Assembly: GCA_902797495.1 (NCBI GenBank)
Contig: CADBTH010000173.1
Coordinates: forward strand, 1 to 10,685
DNA: 10,685 bases
Direction: 5' to 3'
Source of the DNA: an uncultured Ruminococcus sp.
Lineage (GTDB): Bacteria; Bacillota; Clostridia; Oscillospirales; CAG-272
Shown: in pieces, positions 1 to 6,496 of the stretch
How positions within the stretch are numbered: the first letter of the stretch is position 1
How the letters are laid out: each line of letters opens with the position of its first letter
Program-made: the position numbers and the translations under genes
Notes under the pieces: model-generated
What the model saw: the letters and a program-made list of their open reading frames with translations, nothing else
Told to the model about the DNA's origin: nothing
The model's database searches: none

Positions 1-1
1 A

Positions 2-532
2 GCGACAGACCAGTGGGGCATCAAGGTGTCCCGCGTCGAGCTGAAGAACATCATCCCGCCTCAGGAGATCCAGTCCGCGATGGAAAAGCAGATGAAGGCG
101 GAGCGTGACAGACGTGAAACGCTGCTCCAGGCGGAAGGTCACAAGGCGGCGGCTATCACAAGAGCGGAAGGCGACAAGCAGGCGATGATCCTCGCGGCGG
201 AAGGCGAGCGCGACGCGCGCATCGCAAGAGCAGAGGGCGAGGCGAGAGCGATCCAGCTCGCGAAAGAGGCTGAGGCGGCAGGTCTCAAGGCGCTCAAGGA
301 AGCGGGAGTCGACTCCGCGGTCCTCGAGCTCAAGAGATACGAAGCCCTCACGAAGCTCGCAGACGGCAGAGCCGCAAAGCTGATCGTCCCCACGGACGCG
401 GTATCCGCGGTCTCGCGCGACGTCCTATTCAGCGAAGCGTCGGGTCTCGGTGCGGCGACGTCTCCCGACAACACCCCCGACCCCGCGGCGGTAAAGGATG
501 ACCCCTGCTGCGACAATAAAAAGAGAAAATAA
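2..532 (+). CDS. SPFH/band-7 family protein, C-terminal part (5' end outside window)
   Basis: Stomatin/prohibitin-like proteins are membrane-anchored scaffolds that form large rings and organise membrane microdomains or escort membrane proteases. The frame is open from the first complete codon at base 2, so the true start and the membrane anchor lie upstream; a GTG at 26 is an internal valine. The first residues (TDQWGIKVSRVELKNIIPP) are the characteristic end of the SPFH domain. A long charged coiled coil follows, built on repeated AEG units (AEGHKAAAI, AEGDKQAMI, AEGERDARI, AEGEARAIQL), as in the QmcA/HflK/HflC and paraslipin groups. The 176 visible residues end in a low-complexity Pro/Asp-rich tail with a Cys-Cys pair and a basic KKRK terminus. 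In many bacteria an NfeD-like protein is encoded beside such genes; none is visible here. Family assignment is firm, subgroup is not. Confidence 0.93.
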   Translation, partial: ATDQWGIKVSRVELKNIIPPQEIQSAMEKQMKAERDRRETLLQAEGHKAAAITRAEGDKQAMILAAEGERDARIARAEGEARAIQLAKEAEAAGLKALKEAGVDSAVLELKRYEALTKLADGRAAKLIVPTDAVSAVSRDVLFSEASGLGAATSPDNTPDPAAVKDDPCCDNKKRK

Positions 533-549
533 TCAGATAAGCGACCGGC

Positions 550-585
550 GCGGGCGCTCCTTACGGAGCGCCCGCAAATATTTTT
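550..585 (+). terminator. Rho-independent terminator of the SPFH gene
   Basis: A perfect 11-bp GC-rich inverted repeat (GCGGGCGCTCC at 550-560, GGAGCGCCCGC at 565-575) encloses a TTAC loop and is followed by AAATATTTTT. It begins 17 bases after the TAA stop. There is no T-run on the opposite strand, so it acts in the forward direction and separates the SPFH gene from the gene at 668. Confidence 0.93.
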
Positions 586-635
586 ATAAAATTCGTATTC
601 CCCGACACAAAGCGTCATTTATCGTACTTCCCCCG

Positions 636-644
636 TGATAGAAT
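636..644 (+). promoter_or_regulatory. Putative extended -10 promoter for the ImmA/IrrE-like gene
   Basis: TGATAGAAT combines a TGn extension (636-638) with a -10 element matching TATAAT at five of six positions (TAGAAT, 639-644). No convincing -35 element lies 16-18 bases upstream. Transcription would begin near 651, just ahead of a strong GGAGG ribosome site at 658-662. A promoter is expected here because a terminator ends the previous gene at 585. Confidence 0.4.
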
Positions 645-667
645 AAAAGAAAAACCCGGAGGAAGGT

Positions 668-1195
668 ATGACAACGGAATACATACACAAGTTTGCGCTC
701 GCGTGCGAGGCGGTCTACGGCACGCGGGACCCGGAAGAGATATTCAGGCAGCGCAGGGCGACGGTGAAGCGCTCGGCGCCCGAAGGACTTCGCGGCATGA
801 TATGCACGGTGGACAGGGCGGTCCTCGCCGCGGTCGATTTCTCTCTTCCGGAGTCGGTGAAAATGATGACCTTCGCCCACCTGCTCGGGCACGCGCTCCT
901 TCACAGAAAAGCTCTTCTGTCGGGAAAGACGTTCGAAGAGCCGAGCGATATGCCGGAGGGAAAGAGCGAGCGCGAAGCAGACCTCTTCGCGGCGGAGCTG
1001 CTTATCCGCGACGAGGATATCATGAAGCTGAAGGAGGCGGGCATGAACGAAGCGCAGATCGTCTCCTCGTTCGGGGCGATCAGGGAGCTCGTCCCGCGAA
1101 AACTCTTCTCGATGCGCTCCCGCGGCGTCTCCGTCAGCGACGACGTGTGCCGCGCGGATTTTCTCAAGAGATGCGACGTCGAGCTCTTTTACTGA
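668..1195 (+). CDS. ImmA/IrrE-family zincin-like protein with degenerate active site (HLLGH)
   Basis: ImmA/IrrE proteins are small zinc metallopeptidases that usually cut an XRE-type repressor, in mobile elements or stress circuits. This 175-residue protein follows the short clostridial form: GTRDPEEI near residue 18, LRGMIC at 41-46, the zinc helix at 69-79, EREADLFAAELL at 101-112 and a C-terminal ADFLK. The active-site helix reads FAHLLGHALLH: both histidine ligands (H71, H75) and the probable third ligand (E103) are kept, but the catalytic glutamate of HExxH is leucine 72 (CTG at 881-883). The frame is otherwise intact, so this looks like a non-catalytic or altered family member rather than a decayed gene. 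The start is fixed by GGAGG at 658-662, five bases from ATG. No HTH partner is adjacent; the only HTH gene in the window is about 5.3 kb downstream. Substrate or partner unknown. Confidence 0.8.
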   Translation: MTTEYIHKFALACEAVYGTRDPEEIFRQRRATVKRSAPEGLRGMICTVDRAVLAAVDFSLPESVKMMTFAHLLGHALLHRKALLSGKTFEEPSDMPEGKSEREADLFAAELLIRDEDIMKLKEAGMNEAQIVSSFGAIRELVPRKLFSMRSRGVSVSDDVCRADFLKRCDVELFY

Positions 1196-1210
1196 CGCTG
1201 ATATATTAAT

Positions 1211-1231
1211 TAACTGTTATTTATACAGTTA
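1211..1231. promoter_or_regulatory. Inverted repeat, candidate operator upstream of the ABC-transporter promoter
   Basis: TAACTGT (1211-1217) and ACAGTTA (1225-1231) form a perfect 7-bp inverted repeat around a 7-base AT spacer. It ends five bases before the -35 hexamer, placing its centre near -51 from the predicted start of transcription, a position suited to a dimeric activator or to a repressor acting next to the polymerase site. It is too AT-rich and lacks a T-tract to be a convincing terminator of the upstream gene. The spacing (CTGT-N7-ACAG) differs from the CTGT-N8-ACAG of the proteobacterial LexA box. The regulator is unknown. Confidence 0.45.
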
Positions 1232-1236
1232 TTATC

Positions 1237-1265
1237 TTGAAATATCCCGCCTTTTCTGCTATACT
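1237..1265 (+). promoter_or_regulatory. Sigma-A-type promoter of the ABC-transporter operon
   Basis: TTGAAA (1237-1242) and TATACT (1260-1265) are separated by exactly 17 bases, and TGC at 1257-1259 supplies an extended -10. Each hexamer matches the consensus at five of six positions. Transcription should start near 1272, giving a leader of about 24 bases before the ATG at 1296. The stretch is markedly AT-rich against its coding surroundings. It is the last clear promoter before a run of seven closely packed genes. Confidence 0.8.
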
Positions 1266-1295
1266 GAAAGGTAGTTCTGAAACGGCGGGAATGGT

Positions 1296-3137
1296 ATGAA
1301 AACCAAGAAGGGTGAAAAAGAAAAACTATCCGCAGGGCAGTTGATCAAAAACTGCCTTTTTGCCGTTGGAGAACTATTTAAGAACAGCCCCGTCTACGAG
1401 ACGCTCTTCGTTATCGAAACGGTCGTCAGCGCGGCCCTCACCGCGTTCATGTCGACGTACTACGTCAAGATCCTCGTAAATATGCTCGAGGAGGGGGCGA
1501 GTTTCAAAAAGGCGGCGACGATGATCGTCGGCTTCTGTATAGCGCAGGTGTCGATATTCGTCTTCGAAAACCTGCTCTCTTATTACGAATTTTACAACTG
1601 CAAGCTGAGATACGCGAAGAAGTTCAACCTGCGCCTGTTCAGAAAGGCGTCGAACGTCGAGCTCGAGTGTTACGAGGACCCGGTATTTTACGACAAGTAC
1701 ACCAGGGCTCTCGACGGGTTGACCGACAAGATATTCCACGTTTTCTACCTCGTGATCGACACCCTCTCCCGCACGTTCAGCGTCGTTTACCTTCTCGTCT
1801 ATATGATATCGGTCGACCCGGGAGTCGGGCTTTTCATGATCTTCCCGATGATCGGAAACTTCGTTATCGGCAAAAAGCTGAACGTCATCGAGCAGAAAAG
1901 ATACAAAGAAAACACAAAATTCTCCCGTATGCGCTCGTACGTCACGAGAACGCTCCATCTCTCCCGCTACTCGAAGGAGATGAGGCTGACTGACGTGTAC
2001 GATCTCGTCCAGGACAAGCATAAAAAGTCGGTCGAGGGCACGAACAAAGTCTACGACAAATTCGCGCTGAAAAGCGGCTTTACCTACTGGGTGAAGGTGC
2101 AGTTCACGTTTCTTCTGATCTTCGAGCCGCTCCTCATATACTGCGCTTACAAGGCGATCGTCGCAGAGACTATGAGCCTTGCCGACCTCACCGTCCTGAC
2201 GTCGATCATGGCGACGGCGACGTGGGAAATAATCAGGCTCTCGGATTCGGTCGTGCAAATCCAGGAGCGGTGCATCTACATACAGAACGCGCGCGACTTT
2301 CTCGGCTACGAGGAAAAGATACCCGAGGACGCAGGCGGTCTGCCCGTACCTGACGTAATCGAATCCGTGGAATTCAGAGGCGTCACGTTCTCATACAGAG
2401 GCTCGGACGAGACTGCGCTGAAAAACGTATCCTTCCGTATCGGACGGGGAGAGCACGTCGCACTCGTCGGCAGGAACGGAGCGGGAAAATCGACTCTCGT
2501 CAAGCTCCTTCTCCGTCTCTACGATCCCGACGAGGGAGAGGTGCTTCTGAACGGGGTCAATATTAAAGAATACCGCGTCGCGGATCTCAGAGACGCCTTT
2601 TCCACCGCCTTTCAGGATTATCAGGTGCTCGCGATGACCGTTCTCGAAAACCTCACGGCGGCGGAGCCTGAGGAGGGCGACCGCGCGCGGGCTGAAGAAG
2701 TGCTGAAGAAGGTCGGACTGTGGGACAAGGTCTCATGCCTCGAATACGGTCTCGACACGGTGCTGACGAAGGAATTCGACGACGAAGGAGTCGTTCTCTC
2801 CGGAGGAGAAGCGCAAAAGCTCGCGGTCGCGAGGGCTCTCATGAACAGATCGAAGTTTTCCGTCTTCGACGAGCCGACCGGCGCGCTCGACCCGATCGCC
2901 GAATACGAGCTGTTCGAGACGATAACGGAAGATACGAGGGGACTGCCCGCTCTGATAATCTCCCACCGTCTCACCTCGGCGAAGCTCGCAGACCGGATAA
3001 TAGTCCTCGGGGACGGCGAGATCTGTGAAGAGGGGACGCACGAGGAACTTATAAATAAAGACGGCCTCTACCGCGAAATGTTCGTCAGCCAGGCGAAGAA
3101 CTACCTCGCCGACGACGAGATGGGAGGCGCCGTATGA
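1296..3137 (+). CDS. ABC exporter half-transporter A (fused membrane and ATPase domains)
   Basis: One half of a type IV (MsbA-like) ABC exporter, acting in the cytoplasmic membrane and driving substrate movement by ATP hydrolysis. The N-terminal ~320 residues hold about six hydrophobic segments (roughly 33-64, 72-98, two in 140-195, two in 260-317). The ATPase domain is complete: Walker A GRNGAGKST (392-400, K398), Q-loop Q440, signature LSGGE (501-505), Walker B FDE (D525, E526), D-loop GALD and switch H557. The segment before the signature, LTKEFDDEG, resembles the LG.WF..G form of lanthipeptide exporters such as NisT more than the TEVGERG of classical exporters, but no peptide-modification gene is near. 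The ATG at 1291 opens a frame that stops at once, so the start is 1296, behind a weak GGCGGGA ribosome site. Its stop overlaps the next start (ATGA). Substrate unknown. Confidence 0.92.
   Translation: MKTKKGEKEKLSAGQLIKNCLFAVGELFKNSPVYETLFVIETVVSAALTAFMSTYYVKILVNMLEEGASFKKAATMIVGFCIAQVSIFVFENLLSYYEFYNCKLRYAKKFNLRLFRKASNVELECYEDPVFYDKYTRALDGLTDKIFHVFYLVIDTLSRTFSVVYLLVYMISVDPGVGLFMIFPMIGNFVIGKKLNVIEQKRYKENTKFSRMRSYVTRTLHLSRYSKEMRLTDVYDLVQDKHKKSVEGTNKVYDKFALKSGFTYWVKVQFTFLLIFEPLLIYCAYKAIVAETMSLADLTVLTSIMATATWEIIRLSDSVVQIQERCIYIQNARDFLGYEEKIPEDAGGLPVPDVIESVEFRGVTFSYRGSDETALKNVSFRIGRGEHVALVGRNGAGKSTLVKLLLRLYDPDEGEVLLNGVNIKEYRVADLRDAFSTAFQDYQVLAMTVLENLTAAEPEEGDRARAEEVLKKVGLWDKVSCLEYGLDTVLTKEFDDEGVVLSGGEAQKLAVARALMNRSKFSVFDEPTGALDPIAEYELFETITEDTRGLPALIISHRLTSAKLADRIIVLGDGEICEEGTHEELINKDGLYREMFVSQAKNYLADDEMGGAV
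2762..2788 (+). repeat. 27-bp exact direct repeat, copy 1 (in half-transporter A)
   Basis: This block is identical to 4606-4632 in the second half-transporter. It encodes LTKEFDDEG, just before the ABC signature, where the interface between ATPase and membrane domains is expected. It marks the paralogy of the two genes and is unusually well conserved at third codon positions. Confidence 0.85.
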
Positions 3138-4957
3138 AAAAGAGACGCGACAGTATAGAAGCGCCGTCGATCTCCTTCGGAAAGCTCTTCTCGAACAACT
3201 TTTTCCTCATAAAAACGGTATTCAAGGCGTCTCCCGGCGCGATACTCCTGTACGCTTTTGAAAAATTCAGAGTGGAGTTCATGGTCTTTTTCGAGCACAC
3301 TTATCTCATAAAGACCGTCCTCGACTGCGTTCAGAACAAGAGACCGTTCGAAGAGGCTCTGATACCCATACTGATAATCGCCGGGATCCTGATCGTGACG
3401 AGCGTGCTCGGGTCGATCACCGGACAGTGGCTGAATCCGAAGGCGACGCTCGCCGCAGAGACGGCTCTGAAGAACATGATCTTCGACAAGGCGAAGGACG
3501 TCGACCTGAAAAACTTTGACGACCCGGAGTACTACAACGACTTCAATCTCACGGTCGACCAGGTGCCGGAGCTCGTCGCATACATACTCGACATCATCGC
3601 CGTCGCCGCCTCCGCTCTCGGGACGTTCGCAACGACAGGCGTCTACTTCGCGATCGAGAGCGTACCGGTATTCCTTCTTGTCCTCGCCTCGTCCGTCCTC
3701 TATCTGTTCCTCGCCGTCGCGGCGAACAAGATGAGGTACAGAAGGCGCGCCGCGGCGAAAAAATATCACCGCCGCCTGGAATACGTCAGAAGGATGTTCT
3801 ACCTCCCCGACTACGCTAAAGAGATCAGGCTCGGCCGCGGTATAAAGGAGAGCGGATTCAGAAAGTACGAAGAGACGAACGACGAGATGATCGGGGAGCT
3901 CTCCGACCGCTCTAAGAGGATACTCGCGATCGACACCTCGAACTGGGCAATACAGACAGTCCTTCTCGACTTCGGAACGACCCTCTTCCTGGTTTACGAA
4001 GCGCTCGTCAAAAAATCCATAGACTACACCGCGGTGATAGTCCTTATGAACGCGACGTGGAGGCTCTCGCGCTCGTTCAGGAATATCGTTTACAAGATCG
4101 CAACTTCTGCGGAAAACTGTCTTTACGTAGAGAAAATACGCTCTTTTCTCAACACGGAAAACACGATAGTGTCGGAAAAGAACTTGCCCGTCGGCAAGGC
4201 TCCCTGCTCGCTCGAGCTGAGGGACGTCGTATTCCGCTACGTCGACGGCGGCGACAACGTGATAAACGGAGTCTCCCTCAAGATGGAGCCGGGCGAAAAG
4301 ATCGCCCTCGTCGGCTCGAACGGAGCGGGAAAAACGACTCTCATCAAGCTGATTATGCGCCTTTACGATCCGAATTCCGGTGAGATTTTCCTCGACGGGG
4401 TCAACATCAAGGACTACGCGGTCGAAGAGTACCGCCGCAACATAGGGGTAGTCTTCCAGGACTTCAATATCTACGCCGCGACCGTCGCCGAGAACGTGGT
4501 GATGAACACGTACGCTCACGATGACGACGCAGCAGTCGACTCCGCGCTCCGTCACAGCGGATTCGGAAAGAGGCTCGACTCGACCGCGCGGGGTCTTGAC
4601 ACCGAGCTGACGAAGGAATTCGACGACGAAGGGATCAACCTCTCCGGCGGAGAGAGCCAGATGATAGCGATCGCGCGAGCGTTCTACAGGGACTCGGGGA
4701 TCGTCATCCTCGACGAGCCGTCGAGCGCGCTCGACCCGATATCGGAATACAATTTCAACAAGAATATGGCGGAGGCGGCGAAGGACCGCACGGTCATCTT
4801 CATCTCCCACCGCCTCTCTACGACAAGGCTCGCCGACCGCATAATCGTTCTCGAGAACGGCGCGGTCGCAGAGGAGGGAACGCACGACGACCTTCTCGAA
4901 AAGCACGGCAGATACTACGAGATGTGGCACGCTCAGGCGGACAAATACGAAATGTGA
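3134..4957 (+). CDS. ABC exporter half-transporter B (fused membrane and ATPase domains)
   Basis: The partner of the preceding gene, of nearly equal length (607 versus 613 residues) and the same architecture, hence a heterodimeric exporter by strong inference. About 330 residues of membrane domain precede a complete ATPase domain: Walker A GSNGAGKTT (394-402, K400), Q-loop Q442, signature LSGGES (503-508), Walker B ILDE (D527, E528), D-loop SALD and switch H559. Because both partners keep the catalytic glutamate, the switch histidine and a normal signature, both ATP sites should hydrolyse; many heterodimeric exporters have one degenerate site. The start overlaps the previous stop by four bases, which favours translational coupling and equal synthesis. 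Drug, lipid or peptide are all possible substrates; nothing here decides between them. Confidence 0.92.
   Translation: MKKRRDSIEAPSISFGKLFSNNFFLIKTVFKASPGAILLYAFEKFRVEFMVFFEHTYLIKTVLDCVQNKRPFEEALIPILIIAGILIVTSVLGSITGQWLNPKATLAAETALKNMIFDKAKDVDLKNFDDPEYYNDFNLTVDQVPELVAYILDIIAVAASALGTFATTGVYFAIESVPVFLLVLASSVLYLFLAVAANKMRYRRRAAAKKYHRRLEYVRRMFYLPDYAKEIRLGRGIKESGFRKYEETNDEMIGELSDRSKRILAIDTSNWAIQTVLLDFGTTLFLVYEALVKKSIDYTAVIVLMNATWRLSRSFRNIVYKIATSAENCLYVEKIRSFLNTENTIVSEKNLPVGKAPCSLELRDVVFRYVDGGDNVINGVSLKMEPGEKIALVGSNGAGKTTLIKLIMRLYDPNSGEIFLDGVNIKDYAVEEYRRNIGVVFQDFNIYAATVAENVVMNTYAHDDDAAVDSALRHSGFGKRLDSTARGLDTELTKEFDDEGINLSGGESQMIAIARAFYRDSGIVILDEPSSALDPISEYNFNKNMAEAAKDRTVIFISHRLSTTRLADRIIVLENGAVAEEGTHDDLLEKHGRYYEMWHAQADKYEM
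4606..4632 (+). repeat. 27-bp exact direct repeat, copy 2 (in half-transporter B)
   Basis: Identical to 2762-2788. The two copies lie 1,844 bases apart in the same orientation and in the same place in each ATPase domain. Recombination between them would fuse the two genes in frame. Confidence 0.85.
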
Positions 4958-4966
4958 GGTAATATA

Positions 4967-6007
4967 ATGAAATTTGACAGAAAAGAATTTGAAGATTATT
5001 ATTTCGATACGGCGAAAAAGCTCTTCGCCGCGCCCTCTCCGAGCGGTTATTACGCGGAGATCATGCCCGTTCTGAAAGAACTCGCCCTCGGCGCGGGATG
5101 CGAATTTGAGATGACGAGGAAGGGGTGCGCCGTCATAACGATCAAAGGCTCCGGCGACGGGCTCATCGGCGCGTGCGCTCACGTCGACACGCTCGGAGCG
5201 ATGGTGCGTTCCGTCGGCGACGACGGCAAGATCAAGTTCACGAAGGTCGGCGGCCCGATCCTCCCGACTCTCGACGGCGAGTACTGCACGGTCATCGCAA
5301 GAAACGGAAAGAAATACTCCGGAACTTTCCTCTCGGAGAGCCCCGCGATACACGTATACAAGGACGCGTCGACGAAGGAACGCACGGAGGAGACGATGTA
5401 CGTCCGGCTCGACGTCGACGTCGAGGGGCGCGACGGGGCGAAGGCTCTCGGCATCACGAACGGATGCTACATCTGCTACGACCCGAAGACCGTCGTGACG
5501 GACACGGGATACCTCAAATCGAGATTCATCGACGACAAATCGGGAGTCGCGTGTCTGCTCACCGCCTGCCATATAATGCACGAAAAGGGGCTCGTCCCCG
5601 AAAAAACCGTAAAGATACTCGTGACCGTATACGAAGAGGTCGGTCACGGAGCGGCGTGGGTGCCGGAAGGGCTCGAATCGATGCTCGGAGTCGACATGGG
5701 CTGTATCGGAGAGGACCTCTCCTGCACGGAGCACGACGTCTCCATCTGCGCCAAGGACTCGTCCGGCCCCTACGACTACGCTCTCACTTCAAAGCTGATC
5801 TCGATCGCCGAAGAGAAAGCTCTTCCTTACGCGGTCGACATCTATCCCTATTACGGCTCCGACGTTTCCGCGATGCTCCGCGCGGGACACGACGTTCCCG
5901 GCGCGCTCATCGGTTCCGGAGTCCACGCCTCCCACGGCATGGAGCGCACCCACATAGACGGGGTCGCGGCGGCGGTCAACCTCATCCTCGGATATTTCGG
6001 ATTCTGA
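4967..6007 (+). CDS. M42-family metallo-aminopeptidase
   Basis: M42 (glutamyl aminopeptidase/TET-like) enzymes are cytoplasmic two-metal aminopeptidases, usually large oligomers, that finish peptide breakdown. The motifs fall in the expected order: CAHVDTLG with ligand H72 and D74, SRFIDDKSG with the bridging aspartate (D189 or D190), VYEEVGHGA with catalytic E223 and ligand E224, GVDMG with D243, and a C-terminal HASHGMERTH in which H320 or H323 is the last ligand. At 346 residues it is of normal length. The motif order and absence of a signal peptide fit M42 rather than M18 or M20. Eleven cysteines are present, including C70 two residues before the first ligand and a CYIC pair at 167-170. 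GAGGT at 4956-4960 overlaps the previous stop and serves the ATG at 4967. Substrate preference cannot be read from the sequence. Confidence 0.9.
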   Translation: MKFDRKEFEDYYFDTAKKLFAAPSPSGYYAEIMPVLKELALGAGCEFEMTRKGCAVITIKGSGDGLIGACAHVDTLGAMVRSVGDDGKIKFTKVGGPILPTLDGEYCTVIARNGKKYSGTFLSESPAIHVYKDASTKERTEETMYVRLDVDVEGRDGAKALGITNGCYICYDPKTVVTDTGYLKSRFIDDKSGVACLLTACHIMHEKGLVPEKTVKILVTVYEEVGHGAAWVPEGLESMLGVDMGCIGEDLSCTEHDVSICAKDSSGPYDYALTSKLISIAEEKALPYAVDIYPYYGSDVSAMLRAGHDVPGALIGSGVHASHGMERTHIDGVAAAVNLILGYFGF

Positions 6008-6008
6008 T

Positions 6009-6485
6009 ATGGCAAAAAAGACTGAAAAAACGAACGTCATGCGAGTGCTCGACTCGGCGCGAATAGATTACACGGCACACGAATACGACGACACGGTGAC
6101 GGACGGAGTCTCCGTCGCCGCCCTTCTCGGGCAGGACGAGGCAAACGTTTTCAAAACTCTCGTCACTGAAGCTCCCGGCGGACTTCACTTCGTGTTCGTC
6201 ATACCGGTCGCAAAAACTCTCGACCTCAAGGCGGCGGCGCGCGCGGCGGGAGTCAAGAGCGTTTCGATGATAAAGCAGAAAGAGCTCCTTCCGCTGACGG
6301 GATATATCCACGGCGGATGCTCGCCCGTCGGGATGAAAAAGCCTTTTCCGACGTTCATCGATTCGAGCGCGGAAGGGCTCGACGCCTTCTGCGTCAGCGC
6401 GGGAAAAGTAGGACGTCAGGTCGAGCTCTCTCCCGCGGAGCTTGCAAAGCTGATATCGGCAAGGTTTGCCCATCTCACCGTTTGA
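6009..6485 (+). CDS. ybaK: YbaK-type Cys-tRNA(Pro) deacylase
   Basis: YbaK hydrolyses cysteine wrongly attached to tRNA(Pro), cleaning up a frequent mistake of prolyl-tRNA synthetase. The 158-residue protein is a single domain of the YbaK/ProXp superfamily, close to the ~159 residues of E. coli YbaK. The conserved VFKTLV (K49, equivalent to the essential lysine of the family) and GGCSPVGMKK (102-111) are both present; the latter favours YbaK over the ProXp-ala and EbsC branches. The ATG follows the previous stop by one base and has no strong Shine-Dalgarno sequence of its own, suggesting translation by re-initiation or coupling from the M42 gene. Confidence 0.9.
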   Translation: MAKKTEKTNVMRVLDSARIDYTAHEYDDTVTDGVSVAALLGQDEANVFKTLVTEAPGGLHFVFVIPVAKTLDLKAAARAAGVKSVSMIKQKELLPLTGYIHGGCSPVGMKKPFPTFIDSSAEGLDAFCVSAGKVGRQVELSPAELAKLISARFAHLTV

Positions 6486-6496
6486 CGGAGGATTCA

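Noticed and set aside
1211..1231. LexA/SOS box reading of the CTGT...ACAG palindrome
   Set aside because: The spacer is seven bases, not the eight of the proteobacterial box, and the Bacillota LexA box has a different core (GAAC-N4-GTTC).
1205..1235. Intrinsic terminator for the ImmA/IrrE-like gene
   Set aside because: The 7-bp stem is mostly A:T and no T-tract follows; transcription may read through to the ABC promoter region.
1245..1290. TCCCGCC (1245-1251) complementary to GGCGGGA (1284-1290), which could hide the ribosome site
   Set aside because: The first arm lies in the promoter spacer, upstream of the predicted start of transcription, so it would not be in the RNA. It would matter only if transcription began further upstream.
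3101..5734. 877-codon open frame on the minus strand
   Set aside because: It lies exactly opposite the codons of two well-recognised genes, has the R/V/D/E-rich composition of an antisense shadow, shows no recognisable domain, and is explained by avoidance of three sense codons.
6317..6496. 60-residue N-terminal extension of the HTH protein
   Set aside because: It would lie wholly within ybaK in another frame, has shadow-like Arg-rich composition, and a good ribosome site precedes the ATG at 6497.
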